Below, one piece after another: positions 50,477 through 62,396 of a stretch of DNA of 64,000 nucleotides. A program made the translations under genes and the position numbers. A model generated the notes under the pieces. That model saw nothing but the letters and a program-made list of their open reading frames with translations. It was not told where the DNA came from and searched no databases. Position 1 is the first letter of the stretch. Every line of letters begins with the position of its first letter. This stretch comes from Lactifluus volemus (Eukaryota; Basidiomycota; Agaricomycetes; Russulales; Russulaceae): positions 930,001 through 994,000 of the forward strand of contig WTXI01000004.1 of assembly GCA_022376515.1 (NCBI GenBank). The letters run 5' to 3'.

Positions 50477-51173
50477 CTTTTTTGTACTACCCTCAACATA
50501 TATATATAGCCCTTCTACACGACAAGGTCAACAACACCCTCAGGCTGATTGTTTCACGATAGTAGCGGAAGAACGCTCAGACTATGTGAGAAAAAACAAA
50601 GTACCTATTCATGAGGATGGCACCGGAGTATCATCAGCTGATTGCAGAAAACACGTCACATTTGTAGCAGGTTCAAGTTCCAGGGAGAACACATGCCGAC
50701 AAAAATGAAGAAAAGAGGGGTGACTGGTTTGAGCAAAGACACGAAGATCTAGAGCAGAACTTGAATACTCCAGATGTCTTAGTCGGTCACGAGACTGCAA
50801 CGATACTGTATAGCTTGATAAGTGATAGGCACAGACAGTCGTATAGTGTACGTAAATACATCACAAGGAAATGACACTGTGCACGAAACGCGAATAACGA
50901 TGGCCAACATGTATGGAGAGACAATTTAAACTGGAGAATCTGAGGATGGGTATGTGATAGCTATCAAGAATGCATACACTCATGTTGACTAGGATAAGCT
51001 GGTTGGCCACTTTGCTTGCGATCTCATCAATGACTAAAATCTGGTGGTCATCATGAACGGGAAAGTAGGTGGGTGTCACGGTGTGAGCACAAGGAAGATA
51101 TAAGTAGTTGTGTTGAGACCTACTTTGATCCACCAATTACTAGCTTCATTGCCAGTGCTGCACCGTCCACACG
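50477..51173. other. intergenic, no gene seen
   Basis: AT-rich 5' part (atatatatatag at 50501). No motif-bearing frame. Confidence 0.45.
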
Positions 51174-52558
51174 CTACCGAGGTTCATTGAACATCGAATG
51201 ATCCACCAAGCGCAGGCTGACGGGATGGCCCGCTACTTGTCGTTCATTGAGAAATCTGGTAAATGCGTCCCGAGCACCACTTTCTCCAGAATATCCAACC
51301 TCTTCAAGGTTCGGAAGGATCTCCAGTGGTGGCTCTCCATCGTCAGATGGTAAGGAACGGATGATTTCTCTGACGAGATCATCTTGTACATGAATGGTCT
51401 TCGCATTGGTGAACGGTCTAAGGAGTTCACGCCACTGTCGTCGATCGACATCGCAGTGCGATTCAGGCGATTCATCGTACTTTTCGTAGCTGAATGCGAC
51501 TGTCTCGACAACAGAAAGAACGGGTGAAAGTGTACCAAATAGTTGCACCGCAGACTCAACCTGCAAGTCGAGATGTTTGCACGTGATCTCCAACATCAAA
51601 GGAGTGTTCCACTTCCAAGGGACCGCATGTAATGAAACGGCAAAGGAACCGAAAGTTACCTGGACAGGGCCAAATGTGAGGTTCTTGGATGTCCTCATGA
51701 ACTGCAAGAGGCGTGTAACAGTACAGGAGGGCTCTGGAGGAGAATAGACTTGAAGAATATCGAGGGAAGGGGCGCTGATCCGAGCAACAAGACCTTCCAA
51801 ATATGAGGCCATACCTCGGAAGATAAACCAGCGTAGGTTAGGAAGTGTGGTCATGTTCGGGGTCTGACGCAACTCCCTTTCAAGTTCACGGTTGTGACGA
51901 GGCAAAAGAAATCCGATGGACAGCCTCTCCAGTTGGGCCATAAGCGAAATCCGGGTAAGTATATAACTTGGAGGGACGCGGGCGAATGGCGGGATATTGA
52001 ATAGCGAGAGATTGACGAGTCCCGTGACGGTAGTTGTGAGTAAGGGTGATCCAATCGTTGAAAGGAAAGGCGTCCACACTCTGAGATGGCGTAGATTGGG
52101 CGCTTGAAACGTTTCAGGAAAGGTCACCACGTCCCGAGAATGGATATACATGCATTCCAGAACTGGGAATTGGTTATCCATAACCTTGACGAACTTTCCC
52201 ACATCTTGGAGCCTCCAAAAGTAAACCCGACGAACGCGATCACGTTGCGAAAGTGCGAGCAATAAACCCGATTTATCTTGTACTGTCATCTCCCTGTCGG
52301 TGTGGTAATTGATGGCGAGTGATAAAGTTGGGAAATGTGCGAGCATGTCCGCAACAGGTACACCATTGGTGCAGTAGAGATGAAGGTCGAGCCGAGATGG
52401 TGATTCAAGAATAATATATCGCCATCGTCGACAAACATGTGCCAGGTCGTACCACCAACGTTGGTGGTCCCAAGAAATGACTGTCCCATAATCACCGTCA
52501 TATTCTTCCGGATCTGACAGCCGATAGAGATGAAATATATTGAAAAGCACGTCGTCAT
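51174..52558 (-). CDS. F-box/LRR-like protein 2 (intact main exon)
   Basis: Likely SCF ubiquitin-ligase adaptor of the mushroom F-box-like expansion. A single open stretch of about 460 codons reads from the F-box (ILNDDVLFNIFHLYRLSD, WWYDLAHVCRRWRYII, SPSRLDLHLYCTNGVPVADM) through degenerate leucine-rich segments. These include FPVLECMYIHS, APNLRHLRVWTPFL, LMAQLERLSIGFLLPRHN, LPNLRWFIFRGMASYLEGLV and LEILPNLEEVGYSG. It ends FLNERQVAGHPVSLRLVDH and NEPR, stop at 51174. No lesion. The first residues of the F-box extend upstream past 52558 into what may be a short first exon, so the true ATG is not fixed. Its closest relative here is 54504-56044. Confidence 0.82.
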
Positions 52559-52849
52559 TGAGGATATGGATAGGTGAGTGTCGGCTGTTAAGCCCTAATA
52601 ATTCTCAAGTTTGTGAACAGATCAGGGACACAAAGGTCATGATTTGGAACTGCTACGTCGGTCGAGCCTTCCCATGAGGAGAGAATAAATTTATGGCAGA
52701 GTGGCAATCAAGTATTTTCAGGGAGGTGAGTAATGACGCGGATCTGATTGAACTTGGGCGGACGACCTGTGGCGGCGGCGGCGTCCCGGGCCGAGTCCTT
52801 ATAACCAGGGACCGCTGCCTTATTCCTCGTCATCATCACCGTCGCCGTC

Positions 52850-53125
52850 GTCACCCCATTATGAGCCACTTTTCCACACTTTCACACACACCTACGTTTT
52901 ATATAACATATACAGTGCGGATGGGTCAACACTTTTCCACCTTCAAACAGTTCAAATGCTGTCCACCAACACCACGTCACGAACACAAACCGCACAACGC
53001 GCCACGAATTATGGACGTACAGCCCAGCTACTAGATTGTCGTTCTTGGCATGCGTTCTTTCTTCTCCCAATGATGACTCCCGTTACACGTAATGATGACT
53101 GACTGACTGCCAGGGATTTTGGGAG
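52850..53125 (-). repeat. repeat family R-2, copy 2 (reverse)
   Basis: Reverse complement relation to 45565-45860: tgctgtccaccaacaccacgtc here against gacgtggcgttggtggacagca there. Confidence 0.65.
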
Positions 53126-53259
53126 GATCATCGATTGTGCAGGCGAACACCGCCAAGTCCGCAATTTCCCAGGATTTGGCTACAAGAGGTGGCACTGATT
53201 CATACTAGCATGGTGTCTTTTCTCCATGCTCCCATGGCGCCCCTGCAGGGCTCGAACCC

Positions 53260-53325
53260 AGAATATCCAAGCTCTTGAAGGTTCGGAAGGAGCTCAAGTG
53301 ACGGTTCTTCGTCACGCCACTGTGT
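53260..53325 (-). pseudogene. F-box/LRR C-terminal fragment
   Basis: Matches 51280-51345 of F-box gene 2 (cagaatatccaa, ctcttgaaggttcggaaggagctc), corresponding to the LPNLEEVGYSG region. Only about 65 bp remain. Confidence 0.65.
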
Positions 53326-53404
53326 TTGCGACGTTCGTAGTACGCATATAACAGCATGTCAGAGTGAGACAGTAGAGGACTGAGCTGGACTCACCGTGGC
53401 CTAA

Positions 53405-53700
53405 CACAATCGAAGTTGAGGATGAAATCAGCATCGCCGTCGTAGATCACGGTGTGTACACCTTCGTTGATGACCTTCTCGAGATCCGGACGCGACGTAC
53501 GCAACCAATCGTCCGCTGCCGCAAATCTGTGGTACAGACATGCCGTCGTCTTCCACGTTACACTGAGAGCAGGCTCGGACCTTGGAAGTCACAGTAGGGT
53601 CGTTGAGCAAGTTGTCAAGCAGGCGGGTACGGGTAAGGATTCGCCCTGGGCACATAATACACATACCAGTTTCCCGTAAAAGTGGATCGAGGATGTTACT
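53405..53700 (-). pseudogene. serine carboxypeptidase (S10) fragment
   Basis: The minus strand reads RLLDNLLNDPTVTSKVRACSQC, a frame change, then YHRFAAADDWLRTSRPDLEK and VINEGVHTVIYDGDADFILN. The last part is the S10 block that holds the catalytic Asp (YDGDADFILN). N-terminal and His parts are not found. Secreted or vacuolar peptidases of this family trim C-terminal residues; this fragment cannot. Confidence 0.68.
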
Positions 53701-54503
53701 GTTGCGAAGTTCTGCGCCGCCGGGCGAACTGCATTATTCCCGCCATTGTTAAAAGCGATGATCTGTGCACTCGTGAAAATATTATAAGATTATTCCAAGA
53801 GCCAGAAGTTCAACGTTCAACGTTTGCCTTGCAACTGGTTAGGAATTATTGGCGCTCGAGATCACCCGTTGAACCACGTGATGAGAGAAGCCGCCGTGGT
53901 TGGGGTTGCTTCATGCGAAGAACCAGAACCTATCGACGGGATGGCGATAGGACTCAAGTCGCCATATCCAGAAGCCCGATAGACACCAGGAGTAATTTCT
54001 GCAAAACTAAACAACACAACCCGAGGGGACGAAATAAACTGAGCCCATGCCCGTGCCAGTGATATTCCATCCCGATCGACCAATGATAGATTTGGATCGT
54101 GTGTACTTGTTTTTCGCAGGATTCGTTGCACCCATATTCGCGTCAGCGTGAGATATTATCAAACCTTAGATGCAACATCTATCGTGAAGACCAATGGGTC
54201 CTGAGAATTCCTGCGAGATATGCAGTAAAAAAGTAGATTGGGGAGGAAGAGGTAGCGAGTATTACAATTATCGAAACAGGGGAGCGGGGGTATCTTAGAA
54301 ATGCGCCACGGAAATGGAAGTACAGGTGTAGGTAAACGTCCGTGTGAGTTCAAGGCGACTTGTGGGAGTCGTGCTTGTTCTCACGATCCCCTGTGAATTG
54401 GGATTTTCGTCGTTGTCATGCGGGCGATAACTGGAATAGCTGTGGGCCCGTGCTGGCAGAAGGTAAAGAATAGGTAGACATATCATGTTCAAAACGTCAG
54501 ATG
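53701..54503. other. no confident gene
   Basis: A plus-strand frame of 126 codons (53682-54062) has no known motif. Confidence 0.35.
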
Positions 54504-56044
54504 CTAGAGGGACGGTTGAAAATACCACCACGTTCTAACGCGCACCGGACGACCCACAGCCTTGCGTTCCTTGATGAATGGCTTAAACGCATTTCTATCA
54601 TAGCTTCCAGAATAATCGAGCTCCTCCAGATTAGGCAACAGATCCAGAGGTTGTTCTCCATCCTCTGTACGTAGAGAACGGCCGAGACCATAACCCCTGA
54701 CATCGGTTACCACGTGAAGCACCTTCACATTGACGAGCGGCCTGAGAAGCCGCGCCACTTTGTACGATCGACGTTATTGTTCGGTCCTGACAGTCTATCG
54801 CTGTCCAGATTTAGGGTGGCTTTCTCCACTACAGAGAGTACTGGGAAAAATGCATCGAGTATCCGTATTGCAAGCGATATTTGCCAGTCGAGGAGTGGCA
54901 CGGGATACGGATGCTGAAGGGTCCAACTTGAAGCCACTCAGTTGTGGGTCCCCCTGTAGATAAACGAAATTCCTGCTGCAGGTGAGCTTGATGGCATGAA
55001 ATCTGAACGTAACTGATGTTTGCATGAACGATAAAAGGCATGGAGCAGTGAACGTAAGTGGCTCGAAAAAATGGACATGGAAGATGCTGAGGACAGGGAC
55101 TGTCATCCGAACACAAAGGCATTCCAGATAAGCTCTGGCACCCCAAAATCGAACTTGCGAAGGTTAGGAAGCGTCACGTGGGAGGCGATTTCAGTATCCC
55201 GAACGTGGTTGGGACTCCGAAGAGAGTGGCTAAATCCAATCGACATAGCCTCAAGCTGGTGCATGAGAGAAAGTGGTCTAAGTATATGGCTCGGAGGGAA
55301 GTACGCATGGATCCCATTTAGCTCGAGAGAGACAAGGCCGGTAGTTGTTGTGAGTAAGGGGAGTCGTATTGGAAGCGCAACGCGCAAGAGATTGACGTGG
55401 GATAGATTGGGTGCTCCAAATGTTCGGGGAAGTGTCACTCTTGGTCCTTCCGGAATCGAAGAGGCGATATACAGGCGTTCCAGATTTGGGAATTTCCCAT
55501 CCATGGCCACGAATAACTTCTCCAGGTCCGAGCTTGGCAAGTGTAAGGCGATACGACGCACACGATCACGATGAGAGAGTGCCAGGAGTGCGCCCTTTTC
55601 ATCTTCTGCTCTCACTATCGGGTTCTTTTCGAGCCAGTAGAAGATTGTCAGTGGAAGAGGTGGCGAATGTGCTAGCATATCTGCTACTGGTACCCCACGG
55701 GTGCAGACAAGGTGAAGATCGAGAAGAGATGGAGCCGCAAGAATGACACGCCGCCACCGTCGGGAAACATGTGCCAGGTTGTACCACCAACGTTGGCGGT
55801 CCCAACACGGATACCGTATTACAAATATTTCAACTTCCTCTTCAATATGGAGTCGATAGATATAGAATATGTGGAGAAGGATGTCATCGTTGAGGTCAGA
55901 GATAGGGGTAACGTGTTTTACTGGTTCAAAATTTGGTGCATGAAACGCGAGCATAGAGCTTTGGGGAGACTCACCACATCGTTTGCCTCGGCGGAGCTTC
56001 TTGTTTAAGCATGCAAGTGCAGTGGTAAGTGAAATTTTGGACAT
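54504..56044 (-). CDS. F-box/LRR-like protein 3 (frame lesions)
   Basis: Paralogue of F-box protein 2. ATG at 56044 (MSKISLTTALACLNKKLRRG). F-box DLNDDILLHIFYIYRL, WWYNLAHVSRRWRRVILAAP, LVCTRGVPVADMLAH. LRR-like segments FPNLERLYIASSI, APNLSHVNLL, LMHQLEAMSIGFSHSL and VTLPNLRKFDFG follow. A one-base shift at about 55105 leads to MTVPVLSIFHVHFFEPLTF and a further change to LDLLPNLEELDYSGSYDRNA, KERKAVGRPVRVR, stop at 54504. The 313-codon first part is uninterrupted. It may be intact if the later shifts are errors. Confidence 0.76.
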
Positions 56045-57588
56045 GTTGGGACTCGAGAGAGGGAGACACTAGCAAAGTTGAAGTTTAAGGTTGAAACGCA
56101 TTGGCCCCCACGTCATTTATTTGGCCACTGAATGGATGCGGCATCGAACGTCATAAGCGAAATATCGGGATATGCTCAGGTGGTTGGGCAACAAACAAGC
56201 AACAATAGGCGCTCACAAACCGTGACAGTACTCTTCCGCTAAACATCTAGTACCATTCTATCACAGAACAGTCAACCGCTACTTTCAAGTTTCTCTTGCA
56301 CCTCTCCATCACTACCACTATTGTTAGCCCCGCCCGCTCCCCCAGCCCCTGAGAGCCACCACTGACAATATTACTCAAGCGTAGCCACCGATCCGCGTTC
56401 GTACCACCGTCTGCCGAGTAACTCCACTGACACTGGTCGAGGGAGCAGCCAATGTGGCCTGACAACCTGTGACTGCTGCTGCTGTTGATGCTGCTGCTGT
56501 TGTTGTTGTTGGCCATTCTGTATGGCAGCCTTGGAAGCCACGAAACAAAATATTTGATTTGGAAGTCAGAACTCATGGGGTACTATCTCGTGTTCTTGGA
56601 TTTTCTGGAAAATTCGGGTGAGGCGGCTCTAGTCTCGAAGGATGATCAGGTCCCGATAGATGTTGACCCATCTGCGAAGCGAACAGAGGTAGAGTCGATG
56701 GACGGTGCGTGCCCTTTAACCTTGAATATCAATCACGATTGTTTTAACTCCAGATAGATTGTTCATCCACTACGCAGACGACTTCAGCACCATCCCACTC
56801 GACACCAGCGCGGGTGGCAGCGAGCACCCCACAGCGGATATCGACAAGATCTCAATCACATCTACCGCAACATACAATACCACTACCGCTAATGGTAGTT
56901 GTACCCTCAACAACTCCCCAGCAGTCCAGTTCGGCCCCTTCCCCACTTCGGTGTTACACCCGTCGCACAAACTGACGGACTTGGACTCGATGTTCAATGC
57001 GTTCACTGGCTAGGCACCATGGAGGATCAATCGTGTCGCGGCGATCCGTGCCCGGAATTTTCGACTGCGCAAAGTTGCCCAGGTATCGGAGTTTGACAAC
57101 TGCGGACCGCGAAAACGTGTTCGAGCGTCTTGACTGAAGTAGCGTTGATCGCGTCTGGGAAGGCGACATCAACAATAATGCCATAATGAACTGGAATTTG
57201 GTTCGCGTAGATCAGTGCGGGAAGTGCGAGTACCGGCGTGAGAAGAATAGTACACTGGCAAGCATCTATGGAACAAGCATGCCCCGCGCCATTCTCAGCA
57301 TCAGCATCTTCATGATCTCGATATGCATTTGCATTCATACTGAAGCTATTGCAGTCTAGTCGTCCGACAGTCTAGAAAGAACTCGAACCTCTCAAGTTCA
57401 ATTAGAGTGCGTCTGGGTATGCTATGCCGTGGGCCCCGGGCCGGTACTAGTATATGGATTCCTGATGTCCGCGGCCACAACGCAACAGAGATGACGCTAG
57501 TGCTTCTAGCCTGAGTGTTCTACTGCTAGCATAGTTCCTGCTGCGGCTACCAACGTTCTGGAGAAGCACTCTTTATACTACGCCCGAA
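56045..57588. other. no confident gene
   Basis: A plus-strand stretch 56485-57013 has a leucine-rich start (MMLLLLLLLAILYG, partly from a CTG/TTG repeat) followed by acidic and Thr-rich text; an intron may lie at 56705-56755. No family recognised. Confidence 0.3.
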
Positions 57589-57865
57589 GGTGCACGGGTG
57601 AGTTCGAGAGTAAATTATGGGGGAAAGGAGTGTCTACTTGTAGTATTGCCCTCCTTCCCGGCCTAACCAGTGATTTGTGTGCCTTTAAATATGCCTCTGA
57701 CCTCTAATTACTTAGTGTGGTTGACCTTATAGTTCAGGTGTTAAGGTAAGGCTCAAACTATTCGGATATGAGGGTTGTGTTGTTCTACACCGAGGTGACC
57801 GAGCCCGAGGCGTAAAGACAAGAACGTGGCATTAACGCGGTTGCAAGGCCAGCCGAGCCGGCCTT
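57589..57865 (+). repeat. dispersed repeat family R-1, copy 3
   Basis: Same orientation as 45139-45395. It begins ggtgcacgggtgagttcgagag and contains cccgaggcgtaaagacaagaacgtgg near 57805. Confidence 0.75.
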
Positions 57866-58056
57866 AGTACCCGCTTACCCATCGGTCGCTATTCGAACCA
57901 GGTAAGCAGGGCCATCGGATGACCAAACTAGGTAAAGTGAATCCGAGTCCTCTCAGGCTGAAGGCCTGAAAATGAATCCAAGAATGAATCACAGCATTTC
58001 TCTTTGCCTCGCCTCCCATCCCCCTATAGCCTCCTTTCCTTGTCGCTTCCACTAGC

Positions 58057-60248
58057 ATGCCTTGGACTTATCTTACTTGCGTACTCCTTGCTCTTCAAGT
58101 TGCATCTCCAGCCTTGGCCGGTATCAAAGAGGTCTGGTGGAATTTAACCTACGTCGAGAATGCCAATCCCGACGGCCTCCATGAACGCCGTGTCATTGGC
58201 GTAAACGGTACCTGGCCGTGAGCTTCACTTTTGGTACTCTTCTGAAATTTTTGGGTATTGATCACTCGGTTCTCAGACCACCACCCCTTGATATTACCAA
58301 CGATGACTCCCTCATCGTACATGCGTTTAACTCTCTCTCCAGACCATCGACCCTCCACCACCATGGCATGTTTTTCAATGCCTCCACTTGGTTTGATGGT
58401 GCCAATGGAGTTTCGCAATGGTAAGCATGAATATACTTTGCCACGCTTGTTGCTGAAGTTTTTCGCAGCGGAATTCCCCCGGGTCAGTCATTCGACTACG
58501 TTGTCCCTACAAACTCCTCTGGACAATGGGGAACCTATTGGGTTCATGCACATTCATTGGTACGCCAATTCGAAGTTAATTGGATCCAACTCGGTCCCTA
58601 ATGCCCCAGCCACACGGATAGGGTCAGTATGTTGACGGCCTTCGTGCCCCCTTTCTTATCCACCCTTCAACTGAGGTCTACTCCTATGATGCCGAATACA
58701 CCATCGTCCTGAGTGACTGGTACCACGATGAACACTCTGTGTTGATCAAACAATTTATCAATGCGGACAACCCTACAGGCATCGAACCCATTCCCGGTCA
58801 GTCTGATTATTAAGTTCACGTCGTCGTCAGTTCAGCAAATTCACAATTCTTATGCGTCTTCAGACGCGGCATTGATGTACTTTGCCAAGGATGGCTATTA
58901 CCTAGGCCCAATTTCAGGGAAAAAGCCCGCTCCCGTCACTTCCAACGTCGGCTTCAACGAGAACGCGACACTGCCGTTCGAACCCGGCAAGACTTATCGA
59001 CTGCGCATTGTGAACACTGGCGCGTTCGCCGCGTTCTTCTTCTCGATTGATGGCCACAATTTGCGTATTATCGAAGTCGACGGCGTCCGTATCCCCTTGA
59101 CATCTGCGTTGGAGGCTAATCTGACACCAACGATATATCCTAGACTGACGTTGACGAGCATCCCATCGACATTCTGAGCGTCGCTGTTGCTCAGCGTTAT
59201 TCAGTGTTGGTTACTGCGCGCAATGATACTGGCCGTAACTGGGCAATTCATGCCAACATGGACACGGCTATGTTCGACCATGTTCCCGATACCCTTCAGC
59301 CTAGTGAGTTCGTCGATTACAGCACTCGATTATGGAGTCATAACTTCTGAAATTCCAGACGTAACCTCGTCTATCACGTACGATTCATCTGCGCCACTAA
59401 TCGATCTCGGATTTGTGGACGCGTACCCAGACTTTGACGATACTGTACTTGTCCCGGTCGTGGTCGAGCCGATGCTCCCTACAGACCGGACGGTTGAGCT
59501 CGAGGTTTCCTTCAAGACGGTGGAAGATGGCACGAACCGCGCCATGTTCAACAATGTTTCTTATCAAATCCCTCTGGTTCCCACGGTCTTAAGTGTCCTT
59601 ACGCTCGGGTCCAATGCCACGGTACCGACGGCATATGGAACGGGGGGCATTGTCCTTGATCACCTGAGCGCAGTGCAAATCATTGTGAAGAACGGTGACA
59701 CTGGAAAGCATCCGTTGTACGTCCTGCTCTTGCTTCGTGGTATGAACGAACATTTGAACTTGAACTGCAGCCACATTCATGGCCACAAGGTTCAACTCGT
59801 TAATCGCGCACAGAATTATTCTTCGACCGACCCAACGCTAAACCCGCCCATTGTCGAAGGTCAGGCGAACCCAATGCGGCGTGATACCTTCCAGGTGCCC
59901 GCGGGGGCCTCTATCGCTCTGCGTTTGGTTGCCGACAATCCAGGCGCATGGCTATTCCATTGTGTGTATCTGACCCTCTCCTTTTCTCGTCTTAGCGCTG
60001 ATCACATTACAGGCCATATTGAATGGCATTTAGAGTCAGGTCTCGCGGTGACCTTTATCGAAGCCCCACTTGAGATGCAACAACGTGCAAGAACCATACA
60101 GGCACCGCCATACTCACTTTCGCAGCAGTGCCTCGCGCAGGGTCTGCCTGCTTCTGGTAACGCTGCTGGACATGCATCCACGACGGACTTATCGGGCGGC
60201 CGTTCCCGCAGCAAGCGGGTTGCACACGAAGGGGTACTCGGAGCATGA
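58057..60248 (+). CDS. Fet3/laccase-type multicopper oxidase
   Basis: Three-domain copper oxidase; the N-terminal pattern (NPDGLHERRVIGVNG) resembles Fet3-type ferroxidases of high-affinity iron uptake. Signal peptide MPWTYLTCVLLALQVASPALA. Copper-ligand motifs: LHHHG, WVHAHS, HPFHIHGH, and HCHIEWH, the last two rebuilt across introns with GTACGT...CTGCAG and GTGTGT...TTACAG ends. At least seven introns splice in phase without any lesion as far as NPMRRDTFQVPAGAS and IEAPLEMQQRA. The C-terminus DLSGGRSRSKRVAHEGVLGA lacks the membrane anchor of yeast Fet3, and no Ftr1 permease lies in the window. Fet3's acidic iron ligands were not verified, so laccase remains possible. Confidence 0.88.
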
Positions 60249-60951
60249 ACGGGGCGGTAAAGAGAGATTGTGACACCACGAAGGAGAAACTATATGATGG
60301 GGCATTGATACAGCCTTGGCATCTGGGAGCAAAATGGTAGTGGTCCCCGGATATTTGTAGACGAAGCAGAGGCACTCCGAACACATCCTAAGCAAGACTC
60401 ATACTAGACATGTTGCTATTTGGTTTTGAACAAAGTCATTGAAAATATCAATTCGGGTGGGGATTGGCTAGTACGGGTGAAATTCTAGACGCACAGCTGT
60501 CACGTGTGTGCGTCAAAGAGGTGCATCGCAAAGCCAAACCATATCATTTGTTCTTGAGGTCAGGGACCGTATCTTCTATCTCCTTTGAGTGTAGGATGGT
60601 ATGCTTAGCACATGTCGTATAAGCTCACCACCACTGCCGTACCGCGTTGCCCAACTCGGGCCCGAAAAGCCCGCCCGCCTTTAATACTCTGCCTATGGGC
60701 CTAAGAGCTCTCCCTGCGCCTATGAGTTAACAATGAGTTCTATCACTTGTATAGCGGCATATTGACTCGGGTCGTCTACGGGGAGCCCCACGCCATTATA
60801 CTAACATGAAGCATGACTGTCGTGGCCACTGCCAAGCCCAGAACGAAAAGGGTACTGTTCTGTCTCATGCAGTAACGCACGCTGCGGCCGCTAGCCTTAT
60901 TGTAAGGCATTAAGGGGATGGCCCTGCCTTACATCTCTGACGCATGCTGAG
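60249..60951. other. intergenic, with R-4 copy at 60645-60730
   Basis: 60645-60730 resembles 49503-49620. No gene seen. Confidence 0.4.
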
Positions 60952-61585
60952 TCACAGTGGAGGTGGTGATGAGGCAGAGATGTACTGGAAAGGGTGTCCG
61001 CGTGCATCACATTGGTAACACGCCTGACGGTGGTGGCTGCGGATGTAACGGCCGCCAGCTACCCCCGAAAAGAGAACAAAGGGATAGGAGGGGCAGCGGT
61101 CATCCAGTGACACGAAAGGAAGAGCAACGGCGGAAACTGCCACGCAAATGCAGGGTGCATCGCGAAGTGGAAGTAAATTAAAGTTGAAAATGGGGCACCG
61201 ATAGACGTCGTTGTCGTCAAATGCGATGAAATCCGTGGCGGTGTTATTGTAGAAACCACGACTGTAGTGACACAAATTCACTAGCTTCACTAGGTGCCGA
61301 GGCGTACCGAAGTTATACGAAGGGTTAAGTACAGCGATTCCACCCATAATGAATGTCGGGACCCGCACGGGTAGCAGGTCCATGTGATAAAGACGGGGCT
61401 AGGGGTGGCGAATGATTCGAGAGGGTTAGGGTCTGCCAGTGGGCGCCATGATTGGGTGTTAGAGCATTGGAGAACAACTCAGTTGGTTCTCCCTCTGAAG
61501 AAGCCGGAGGTAGGTAAATGAAACCCGTGTTGCTATAGTAGTGAGGAGAGGATGGGACGAGAGGACAAAGGGGATGCCACGTCAT
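60952..61585 (-). CDS. hypothetical protein, unknown
   Basis: Two adjoining minus-strand frames: 61585-61325 (SSEGEPTELFSNALTPNHGA, ending PDIHYGWN) and 61383-60952 (FIMGGIAVLNPSYNFGTPRH, LVKLVNLCHYSRGFYNNT, ATDFIAFDDND). The texts overlap around PDIHYG/MGGIAVLN, as if one base were missing, suggesting one protein of about 200 residues. I recognise no family. Confidence 0.33.
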
Positions 61586-62043
61586 AGCCTCCGAGTCGAT
61601 GCTTCAGCGCCTCAACAGTTTAGGTTCCGCGCGCCCACAGCATTTGGGGGTTACCCTGAGTATGGCTAACTTTGCATGACCAATGGCAAATTTATGACAT
61701 TGAAGAGAACTTTACAAGAGAACTGAAAGTATGAGACAAAGTCTGGTCAATTTCAAGCTTACCTTTAGTAATTTATGACTGCAGTAACGGACACTAATTG
61801 AATCGCGACATGCCAGAGAGATATATACCTGTGCCATGAAAGTGGCTTATGATGGCCTTGTCAAAAGCACAACACAGTAACCTATGCGTTCCAGTATAAT
61901 GGAGTTTTGTGTGGCACAGCCAAGTGCTGGGTTGCAGTGCAAAATTGAAATTGAAGTGCACCGTGACTGGCATGTGACGTGCAGTGCGGCCTGACCTTAA
62001 TATAAGACAACTGCCTTTGTCTTAATCCACGTCCTCCCTGTCA

Positions 62044-62388
62044 ATGGACGCTCCCCAGTACGTGCAACGCTTTATTTCTCAAAATTTCAAGTCAAATTGG
62101 ACTGACAGGGCATCCCAACGTAGGTCTTCGTCAAAGAATCTTGCCCTGAACATCCCTTCTTGGCAGTTCTGTCTGCGCAAAGCTATCTCCCTGGTCAATG
62201 CGACAATTCGCGTCGCGTTTTGGAAAGCTTGGAGGATGTGGGACGAGATATTCGAAGGACGGAGGGTAGGACGGAATGTCTCGCCTCGTCATGGTGACCA
62301 GGTCTCCAGCTCTCAACCTGGTGAGTTCCTTCCGCCGACCATTCTCGGACGCTGTGCTGAATTGGCTGTGCGCCAGGCATACCTATAA
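62044..62388 (+). CDS. short hypothetical frame or first exon of F-box gene 4
   Basis: Reads MDAPQYVQRFISQNFKSNW to AELAVRQAYL with no known motif. It ends eight bases before the F-box start. Either a separate small frame or 5' part of the next gene, if an acceptor at about 62394 (aacaatag) is used. Confidence 0.3.
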   Translation: MDAPQYVQRFISQNFKSNWTDRASQRRSSSKNLALNIPSWQFCLRKAISLVNATIRVAFWKAWRMWDEIFEGRRVGRNVSPRHGDQVSSSQPGEFLPPTILGRCAELAVRQAYL

Positions 62389-62396
62389 CAATAGAT

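Noticed and set aside
53230..53275. tRNA-like 3' end (gggttcgagccc on the minus strand)
   Set aside because: The T-arm stem does not pair, no anticodon arm is found, and the sequence overlaps an F-box fragment.
57880..57930. Possible tRNA (ttcgaaccaggtaagc)
   Set aside because: Only a T-loop-like word; acceptor and anticodon stems are missing.
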